Assembly: GCA_945875635.1 (NCBI GenBank)
Contig: CAMCLD010000007.1
Coordinates: 1 to 64,000, forward strand
Reading direction: 5' to 3'
Source of the DNA: an uncultured Prevotella sp.
Lineage (GTDB): Bacteria > Bacteroidota > Bacteroidia > Bacteroidales > Bacteroidaceae
Length of the DNA stretch: 64,000 nucleotides
In this document: piece after piece, positions 58,415 to 64,000 of the stretch
Layout: each line of letters begins with the position of its first letter
How positions within the stretch are numbered: the first letter of the stretch is position 1
Program-made: the position numbers and the translations under genes
Notes under the pieces: model-generated
What the model saw: the letters and a program-made list of their open reading frames with translations, nothing else
Databases searched by the model: none
Told to the model about the DNA's origin: nothing

Positions 58415-59320
58415 TTATATTTCATTAAGCAAATCATTGATTATTCCATCTGCCAGTCCAAGGTTTGGAACCATGATGTTCTCTGCCCCTACACTTTTGG
58501 CAACTGTAATGAAAATGGTGGCGGCAGGCACTATGACATCTGCCCTGTCGGGCTTTAACCCATATTCCTCCATCCTTTTCTCTACAGATATGCATGAAAG
58601 TCGCCTGTGCCATTCCTCTAAATCAGATAAAGGTAAAATAGCATCAAGTTTTTTCTCCTTGGCAGCGAGCCTATACAATTTGTTTATGTTTCCGCCACTG
58701 CCTATTATGGATATCCTGTCATGAGATGAGAAGACTTGAGACAGTTCATCGGACATGTCCTCCATGGTGCCGTCTGCAACCTTGCCACTAAGCATGCGGA
58801 TTGTGCCAATATTGTAAGAATGGCTGAATACTTTCTTGCCATTGCATACAAGAGTTATCTCTGTGCTGCCGCCCCCGACATCTACATAAAGGAAATTGCC
58901 TGGTCCGGACATCAGTCGGTAATGGTTGTCATATACTATCTGCGACTCCTCGTCACCTGAGATTGTTTCAATGTTCAGTCCGGTATTCTTCACAGCCCTG
59001 GATATTATGTCCTTTCCGTTAGCTGCATCGCGCATAGCTGATGTAGCACATGCCCTGTACTTCCTTACATGATATACTTTCATAAGCTGTTTGAATGCCT
59101 TCATTGTGCGGACAAACTCCTCTTCCCTAACATCTGAGATGCGTCCAATATCAAAGACATCCATTCCAAGTCGCAAGGGAATACGGAGAAAAAGGCATTT
59201 CCTTAGATTCTGTATTTCATTGCCCGACATCTCTACATTCTTAATCAAAAGTCTTGCGGCATTAGAGCCAATGTCTATTGCCGCAAGCCTGAATTCATCT
59301 TTAATTACCTTATTCGACAT
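58415..59320 (-). CDS. ppx: Exopolyphosphatase/guanosine pentaphosphatase family protein
   Basis: The 301-residue protein belongs to the Ppx/GppA family in the sugar-kinase/actin fold. Seen: LAAIDIGSNAARLLIKNV (first phosphate loop, residues about 12-29), ATSAMRDAANGKDII, ISGDEESQIVYDNH, LYVDVGGGSTEITLV (second loop) and GSGGNINKLYRLA. It breaks down polyphosphate or pppGpp. It has only the two core domains, which is the short form common in Bacteroidetes. It lies 93 bases downstream of the polyphosphate kinase gene in the same direction, with an R2 repeat between, so synthesis and breakdown of polyphosphate are paired. Confidence 0.93.
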   Translation of the reverse strand: MSNKVIKDEFRLAAIDIGSNAARLLIKNVEMSGNEIQNLRKCLFLRIPLRLGMDVFDIGRISDVREEEFVRTMKAFKQLMKVYHVRKYRACATSAMRDAANGKDIISRAVKNTGLNIETISGDEESQIVYDNHYRLMSGPGNFLYVDVGGGSTEITLVCNGKKVFSHSYNIGTIRMLSGKVADGTMEDMSDELSQVFSSHDRISIIGSGGNINKLYRLAAKEKKLDAILPLSDLEEWHRRLSCISVEKRMEEYGLKPDRADVIVPAATIFITVAKSVGAENIMVPNLGLADGIINDLLNEI

Positions 59321-59348
59321 TACAATATAATAATTAACTTAAGTTGAC

Positions 59349-59410
59349 AAGTTGAAGATTGAATGTTGAATCTTCAATATTCAAACCATTTTCAAACCCT
59401 TCAAACCCTT
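59349..59410. repeat. Intergenic repeat R2, copy between ppk and ppx
   Basis: AGTTGAAGATTGAATGTTGA, ATCTTCAATATTCAAACC and TTTTCAAACCCTTCAAACCC: TTCAA-rich repeat of the same kind as at 331-433. Confidence 0.6.
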
Positions 59411-59413
59411 ATC

Positions 59414-61402
59414 TCAACTCTGCATTTGCAGCATCTCCTGAGAACGGAAAGGGCTATCCCCTATTTCTGGTTGCTGTATGACATCCTCACCATCACCGCT
59501 AACAAGCCGTCCGTTCGACGTGTCCTTCAATCCGTAGTCAATCGTGCGGAGCAAATCACGACGCATGTCCTCGTCATATACTGGTGCAAGGACTTCTATC
59601 CTGTTCACCAGATTGCGTGGCATCCAGTCTGCAGAGCCAATGTAGTATTTGTTATTTCCACCATTACAGAAAACAAGTATTCGGGAATGTTCCAAATATC
59701 TATCTATAATGCCAACACAACGTATGTTCTCACTGACACCTTCAACTCCAGGAACAATACTACAGTTACCTCGAATCACAATGTCTATCTTCACTCCTGC
59801 CATTGAGGCCTCGTAGAGCTTGGCAACCATGTCTCTGTCTGTTATGTGGTTTATCTTAACTTTTATCCATGCCTCATTACCAGACGATGCGTTCTTAATC
59901 TCATTGTCTATCATACGCAAAAGACGCGACTTCATGGCATTTGGCGACACTAAAAGTTCTGTGAAACGGGGATTCATGAAAGGACGATCAATGAAATCAA
60001 ACACCTTTGACACCTCGTTGACAATCCTTGTGCGTGAGGTCATCATGAGATAATCGGTATAGACCTTGGCATTTCCTTCATGGAAATTGCCAGTTCCCAC
60101 ACATGCTATGTTTCCTTTGGACGACTCAATGAGAAGCAATTTGGAATGGACCTTCAGTCCCTCAACTCCAAAAATAACATTCACTCCTTCCTGTTGCATG
60201 CGCTTGCTCCATTTTATGTTGCTTTCTTCGTCAAAACGAGCAAGCAACTCAACGACAGCAGTGACCTTCTTTCCATTGCGTGCTGCCGTAATCAGAGCCT
60301 TTACCACCTTGGAGTCCTTGGCGAGTCGATAGAGTGTGGTCTTTATTGACTTCACTTCTGGTTTTATAGCTGCCTCACGCAGAAGCCTTATATACCCGTC
60401 AAACGACTGGTATGGAACGTGTATAAACTGGTCTTTTTCTCTTATTGCTTCCAACAAACTCCTGCTGGAAAGGAACACTTCCTTCATTTCATGTTTCCAT
60501 GCCGGATATTTCAGCTCCTGATGCCCACAATCCGGAAACTTCATCAAGTCTTTGTGATTTTGATAACGACCGCCACAAAGCGACGTGTCAAGTCCTCCCA
60601 TGTCAAGCCTGTCAAGAATGCGTTTCCTCATGTGCTTTGGCATCTCTTTGTCAAATATAACCCTCACAGCATCTCCACGCTTCCTGCTGTCAACACCAGC
60701 TGCGATGCGCTCGAGTGTACTGTAATCCTGGTCATTGTCCATCTCCATCTCAGCATCTTTGGTAAACTTGAATGAGTATGCCCTGTATGTACTGTCCTTA
60801 AGTCCAAGGAAAATCAATGGGAGGCAGAAACGCACCACGTCATCGAGATACATGATGTTTGACCGTCCCTCTGACGAAGGCAGTATTACCCATCTTCCAA
60901 ACTGTCTGTCAGGAACTTTCACTATGGCATAACGGGTCTTGCCCCTGGCATCATTATCTATTTTCTCCACCATCAGATAAATTCTGTTATCCTCAAGCGT
61001 GGTTATGTCGTTGATATTGGAAAGCCATATAGGATTAACTGAGCCATTTAGCTTGTCATAGAAGAAATGCGTAAGGAAATCCTGCTGTTCCTCGTCGAGG
61101 CTCTCATTGTCCAGTATGTATATGCCGTGTGTCTCTAAACAGGCTCTCACCTCTCTTACTGCCTCTGTATATTCTTTACTGTATTTCTCGTTTAGCTTGT
61201 TAATCGTCTTGAGGCTCTTCTTAAGGTTGTGATGTGATATCTTGTCAAGAGACGGTTCTTCCAATATTCTGCTTAAAGAAGCCACTCTTACACGGAAGAA
61301 CTCATCAAGATTGTTGGAATATATACCAAGGAAGGATAGTCTGTCCAAAAGTGGTACAGACTCCTTTCTTGCCTCCTGCAATATACGATGGTTGAAAAAC
61401 AT
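59414..61402 (-). CDS. ppk1: Polyphosphate kinase
   Basis: PPK1 makes long polyphosphate from ATP. The 662-residue frame covers the family: NHRILQEARKESVPLLDRL and IYSNNLDEFFRVRVASL at the N-terminus, PYQSFDGYIRLLREAA, ARFDEESNIKWSKRMQ, the phospho-His loop GLKVHSKLLLIE (His about 418), GTGNFHEGNAKVYTDY, and LEHSRILVFCNGGNNKYYIGSADWM with the second His. Conserved N-terminal residues (ERDVSW) lie just upstream of the first ATG in an open frame, so the real start is probably 12 or more codons earlier at a non-ATG codon. The stop of the LRR gene lies at 61434, so the two genes may overlap. It is followed by ppx. Confidence 0.93.
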   Translation of the reverse strand: MFFNHRILQEARKESVPLLDRLSFLGIYSNNLDEFFRVRVASLSRILEEPSLDKISHHNLKKSLKTINKLNEKYSKEYTEAVREVRACLETHGIYILDNESLDEEQQDFLTHFFYDKLNGSVNPIWLSNINDITTLEDNRIYLMVEKIDNDARGKTRYAIVKVPDRQFGRWVILPSSEGRSNIMYLDDVVRFCLPLIFLGLKDSTYRAYSFKFTKDAEMEMDNDQDYSTLERIAAGVDSRKRGDAVRVIFDKEMPKHMRKRILDRLDMGGLDTSLCGGRYQNHKDLMKFPDCGHQELKYPAWKHEMKEVFLSSRSLLEAIREKDQFIHVPYQSFDGYIRLLREAAIKPEVKSIKTTLYRLAKDSKVVKALITAARNGKKVTAVVELLARFDEESNIKWSKRMQQEGVNVIFGVEGLKVHSKLLLIESSKGNIACVGTGNFHEGNAKVYTDYLMMTSRTRIVNEVSKVFDFIDRPFMNPRFTELLVSPNAMKSRLLRMIDNEIKNASSGNEAWIKVKINHITDRDMVAKLYEASMAGVKIDIVIRGNCSIVPGVEGVSENIRCVGIIDRYLEHSRILVFCNGGNNKYYIGSADWMPRNLVNRIEVLAPVYDEDMRRDLLRTIDYGLKDTSNGRLVSGDGEDVIQQPEIGDSPFRSQEMLQMQS

Positions 61403-61433
61403 CCAACTAACATCTCTCTCTATATAATACTTA

Positions 61434-62126
61434 TCAAGAATACCTTTTTGCAGGGTGTTCTTGCCTGAGATATTCTAAAGTCTCATTGCCGCCGTCAGTC
61501 GTCTCGTTATTTTCTTCTACCTTTTCAGCAACACTAATTGATGGCATATCTTGCCTTGTCTGGTTCTCGCCGGTTTCTTCAGTCTCCTGAATGAGGAAGT
61601 TCTCGTCTCCGTTAAGGTTCAGGAATTTTATAAATTTCTTATATGTTCCTTTGGGAACATAAATCTTCTGCAGGTTGTCACTGTCGGAGAACGCATGCTT
61701 AGCAAGCTGCGCAGGAAGGGATGTAAATGTGATATTGCGCAATGAGTCACATTCGGCAAATGCATATCCCTTTACTGATGTCACACTATACGGCAATACT
61801 ACATTGTCAAGGTCGTCACAGTCATAAAAGGCATCTTTCTCTATACGCTTGAGGGTGGTAGGGAGCATGACTTTCTTAAGTTTCTTCTTGCTCCTAAATG
61901 CCATTTCACCTATTACTTCCACACCTTCTGGAACTATGAATTGCGGTTTGTTGGCGACACAATACACCATCCTTTTCCCATCGGTGGTATAGACAGCATC
62001 TCCATCAAAATCAAAACTGTCACTGTCAAGTTTCTGTAACACCATGTTCAGTACCAGAGCCTCAAGTTTTGACCCTTTCCTAACATCTTTCAAAGCATCG
62101 AGAATAGCCTTTTTGCTCTTTTTCAT
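61434..62126 (-). CDS. Leucine-rich repeat protein, BspA type
   Basis: The 230-residue protein has LRR_5 units of about 23 residues, as in BspA-type surface proteins: PEGVEVIGEMAFRSKKKLKKV, PTTLKRIEKDAFYDCDDLDNV, PYSVTSVKGYAFAECDSLRNI and LPAQLAKHAFSDSDNLQKI. No signal peptide is present, and the N-terminus (MKKSKKAILDALKDVRKGSK) is basic and helical, so this one is probably cytoplasmic. The C-terminal 50 residues are acidic and low in complexity. It lies just upstream of ppk1, whose likely non-ATG start falls close to or within its 3' end, so the two may be translated together. Its partner is unknown. Confidence 0.8.
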   Translation of the reverse strand: MKKSKKAILDALKDVRKGSKLEALVLNMVLQKLDSDSFDFDGDAVYTTDGKRMVYCVANKPQFIVPEGVEVIGEMAFRSKKKLKKVMLPTTLKRIEKDAFYDCDDLDNVVLPYSVTSVKGYAFAECDSLRNITFTSLPAQLAKHAFSDSDNLQKIYVPKGTYKKFIKFLNLNGDENFLIQETEETGENQTRQDMPSISVAEKVEENNETTDGGNETLEYLRQEHPAKRYS

Positions 62127-62153
62127 ATACGAATCTCCTTTATATAATTATTT

Positions 62154-62303
62154 TAGTTTCGCATGTCTCCGACATGCTGTCAGTACACAAGTTGAGGAGT
62201 TGACAAGTTAGTAGAATTTCTGGTTATTGTCAAAACTCAGCTATAAGAGTAGCAACTTGTTGACTTGTTAACTTTGAGCAAGTTCGTAACTTGCGAAACT
62301 TGA
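62154..62303. repeat. Intergenic repeat R1, nearly full copy
   Basis: Begins AGTTTCGCATGTCTCCGACA and ends AACTTGCGAAACTTGA. It has the inner GAGGAGTTGACAAGTTAGTA and AGTAGCAACTTGTTGACTTG. It fills most of the gap between the LRR gene and the DUF5020 gene. Confidence 0.75.
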
Positions 62304-62438
62304 TATATATTTGCGGCAAAATTATGTATTCTCTATTGCAAAAACGTTAAGACAGTATTACATTTGTATTATAATTTGGTTTTCGAATAAGTATTATCTG
62401 TTTAGTTTACAAGTACCCCCTGTCTCTCGGTGAGGTAA

Positions 62439-63188
62439 TTAGAACGTCCATTTTGCAGCGACAGTAGGAATTGCGTAAAATTTGTTATTCTTGCCATCAT
62501 CATTCCATATAAAATTATTGCTAATCTCAACCTCTGAGCCAAGGCTCAGATTAACGTCATTCATTCCTTTAATCGCATTGAGATTAAACCAGAACTGTGG
62601 CTCTGACTGTATGATGTAGTTTCCATCCACGGTCTTGTCATACCAGACATCACAATATCCTGAAAAAGTACATAGTCCCTTGGCGAATTCAATACCCCAG
62701 ACCTCTGTAAGCTGGACACTGCTGAACGGCTTGTTCCAAGGATTTTGTCCTTTGAAATAATACTTATACAACAATTGAACGGAGAAAGTGCGACTAAAAT
62801 CTGCATTTGCCCAATTCCACGCTCCTCCCGCAAGAACCGCATGCTGGAAACGTGTAGTGTAATCAGTATGCTTGTCTGAAGTCATACCGCCATTATACTC
62901 AACATGGGCAGCCCATTGCTTGTTCTTGCAGACATTGAACTCCCTTGCAATTTCCCAATATGCTCCCGCCACACCATCGTGTCCGTAGTCAAGGTCTGTA
63001 AAGAGGAACGTACTACCCCATTTGTCTGGTTTGAACATCTCAATGGTTGTGGTAACCTGAGGACGATTGCTGACATCGTCATAAAGAGCACGACCCATGT
63101 CATAATGAAACTGCACGTTCTGTGCCATTGCCATTCCCGTGAATACAAAACTCATAGAAATGACTGATAATAATTTTTTACTGTTCAT
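62439..63188 (-). CDS. DUF5020 family outer-membrane protein
   Basis: The 249-residue protein has a signal peptide (MNSKKLLSVISMSFVFTGMAMAQ) and an aromatic-ended strand pattern in the rest (FHYDMGRALYDDVSNRPQVTTTIEM, FTDLDYGHDGVAGAYWEIARE, YKYYFKGQNPW, WGIEFAKGLCTFSGYCDVWYD, FYAIPTVAAKWTF). This is the DUF5020 family of Bacteroidetes, which resembles Tsx-like nucleoside channels. Transport of a small molecule through the outer membrane is the likely role, but the substrate is not known. It has a full-consensus promoter and diverges from nhaD. The LacI-type palindrome between the two genes could serve either. Confidence 0.8.
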   Translation of the reverse strand: MNSKKLLSVISMSFVFTGMAMAQNVQFHYDMGRALYDDVSNRPQVTTTIEMFKPDKWGSTFLFTDLDYGHDGVAGAYWEIAREFNVCKNKQWAAHVEYNGGMTSDKHTDYTTRFQHAVLAGGAWNWANADFSRTFSVQLLYKYYFKGQNPWNKPFSSVQLTEVWGIEFAKGLCTFSGYCDVWYDKTVDGNYIIQSEPQFWFNLNAIKGMNDVNLSLGSEVEISNNFIWNDDGKNNKFYAIPTVAAKWTF

Positions 63189-63216
63189 TTTTAATTTTCA
63201 GTTAAATTTGAAACTG

Positions 63217-63247
63217 CAAAGATATAATATGTCCACGACATTTCAAA
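63217..63247 (-). promoter_or_regulatory. Promoter of the DUF5020 gene
   Basis: On the minus strand TTTG (63247-63244), 19 bases, TATCTTTG (63224-63217). This is a full-consensus Bacteroidetes promoter, 29 bases before the start codon. Confidence 0.75.
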
Positions 63248-63272
63248 GATTCCCCATGTATTTTTGTCTTTT

Positions 63273-63284
63273 GTAAACGTTTAC
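63273..63284. promoter_or_regulatory. LacI-type operator palindrome before nhaD
   Basis: GTAAACGTTTAC, flanked as TTGTAAACGTTTACACAA, is identical in its 12 core bases to the palindrome at 39724-39735. It lies 46 bases before the nhaD -7 box and 25 bases beyond the -33 box of the divergent DUF5020 promoter. Confidence 0.7.
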
Positions 63285-63330
63285 ACAAAAATAAATAAAT
63301 AATCTTAGACTTTATGCGCAAAATAATTGC

Positions 63331-63338
63331 TAACTTTG
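63331..63338 (+). promoter_or_regulatory. Candidate -7 box of nhaD
   Basis: TAACTTTG followed by CAA, 70 bases before the ATG at 63408. The same eight bases with the same following CAA stand after the palindrome in front of the candidate small RNA. Confidence 0.6.
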
Positions 63339-63407
63339 CAACTGGAAATAGAAATCTAACGGACGTTGGATAAGATAAAACTAAAAATCTAATAAACAAA
63401 TTCAATA

Positions 63408-64000
63408 ATGTCAACTTTATCAATTGCTATCGTTATCGCTTTCATCATCGGCTATCTGTTCATTGCCATCGAGAGTGTGACAAAAATCAACAAGGCAGCT
63501 ATTGCGCTGCTCATGTTCGTAGTGTGCTGGACCCTGTTTATGATTGACCCTGCCGGACTGGTTACAAGCCTTGCAGGCACCGACCATGCGGAGATTGCCG
63601 GCAAGGTTAGTAAGATAATCGAGGAACACCTCGGAGAAACGGGAACCACTCTCTTCTTCCTAATGGGAGCCATGACCATAGTGGAACTTGTCGATCAGAA
63701 CGGGGGCTTCAATTTCGTCAAGGACACATTAAAGACCAAAAGCAAAAGGTCGCTCCTATGGCGAATAGCCTTCATGACGTTCATTCTCTCAGCTATCCTC
63801 GACAATCTGACGACATCCATTGTTATGATAATGATTCTCCGAAAACTCGTAAAGGAGAAGAAAGACAGAATAATTTATGCCTCACTCGTTGTCATTGCCG
63901 CCAATTCCGGAGGAGCGTTCTCGCCTATAGGTGACGTAACAACCATCATGCTTTGGAACAAGGGTGTCATTACTGCCGCAGGCGTAATAATGGAAATCTT
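63408..64000 (+). CDS. nhaD: NhaD-type sodium:proton antiporter, N-terminal part
   Basis: The frame opens with the ATG at 63408 (MSTLSIAIVIAFIIGYLFI) and runs off the right edge of the window, so about 197 residues are visible. It is a multispan inner-membrane protein of the NhaD/ArsB ion transporter family, exchanging sodium for protons. The visible part has FFLMGAMTIVELVDQNGGF, ILSAILDNLTTSIVMIMIL and VIAANSGGAFSPIGDVTTIM, the last two being the conserved half-helix regions with the D-N and S-P-x-G-D residues of the family. The promoter carries a LacI-type palindrome at the same distance as the candidate small RNA at 39.8 kb. Confidence 0.92.
   Translation, partial: MSTLSIAIVIAFIIGYLFIAIESVTKINKAAIALLMFVVCWTLFMIDPAGLVTSLAGTDHAEIAGKVSKIIEEHLGETGTTLFFLMGAMTIVELVDQNGGFNFVKDTLKTKSKRSLLWRIAFMTFILSAILDNLTTSIVMIMILRKLVKEKKDRIIYASLVVIAANSGGAFSPIGDVTTIMLWNKGVITAAGVIMEI

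Overview
The window comes from a member of the Bacteroidales, most likely a Prevotella-like genus. Supporting signs are the Bacteroidetes-type promoters (-33 TTTG and -7 TAnnTTTG) in front of many genes, a hybrid two-component regulator next to glycoside hydrolases, a serine palmitoyltransferase, a BspA-type leucine-rich repeat protein, OmpP1/FadL and DUF5686 outer-membrane proteins, and Rnf subunits of Bacteroidetes style. No rRNA or tRNA gene and no CRISPR array was seen. Family names are from reading the proteins, not from a database search.

Layout. 1-3270: Rnf electron-transport genes (rseC-like, rnfB, rnfC, start of rnfD) on the minus strand. 3.5-6.3 kb: pgk, then an unknown gene and two decayed Mu-like prophage genes. 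6.3-18 kb: outer-membrane and secreted proteins and housekeeping genes (prmA, nth, a Skp-like lipoprotein, pepD), a large UvrD-type helicase carrying an internal exonuclease domain, a GNAT acetyltransferase and small unknown genes. 18-25.7 kb: nudC, an MBOAT/SGNH acylation pair, a TetR regulator and the malic enzyme-phosphotransacetylase fusion. 25.8-39.4 kb: a sugar-degradation island (GH31, GH2, GH31 with PA14) with a 1371-residue hybrid sensor and a LacI regulator translationally coupled to it. The enzymes fit removal of xylose and galactose side chains from xyloglucan. No SusC/SusD pair or endoglucanase is in the window.

39.4-46.9 kb: a long intergenic region with a LacI-type operator and a likely small RNA, then serine palmitoyltransferase and a lipid kinase, then an aromatic amino acid operon (pheA, aminotransferase, DAHP synthase-chorismate mutase, tyrA). 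Upstream of pheA is a complete attenuator: promoter, 23-residue leader peptide rich in Phe and Tyr codons, antiterminator and terminator. This is the clearest regulatory find. 47-56.8 kb: a TPR protein, a LuxR-type regulator, a thioesterase, a DUF5686 protein and a tightly overlapped inositol-lipid cluster (nucleotidyltransferase, ATP-grasp, CDP-alcohol phosphotransferase, HAD phosphatase, inositol-phosphate synthase). With the serine palmitoyltransferase, this suggests that the cell makes inositol-bearing phospholipids and sphingolipids.

57-64 kb: an ImmA-like protein with an altered metal motif, exopolyphosphatase and polyphosphate kinase, an LRR protein, a DUF5020 outer-membrane protein and the start of nhaD. 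Four families of intergenic repeats are scattered through the window. One of them (R1) is a MITE-like element with terminal inverted repeats, present in at least seven full or partial copies. The same 12-bp LacI-type palindrome sits at nearly the same distance (45 and 46 bases) upstream of the -7 boxes of the small RNA and of nhaD.
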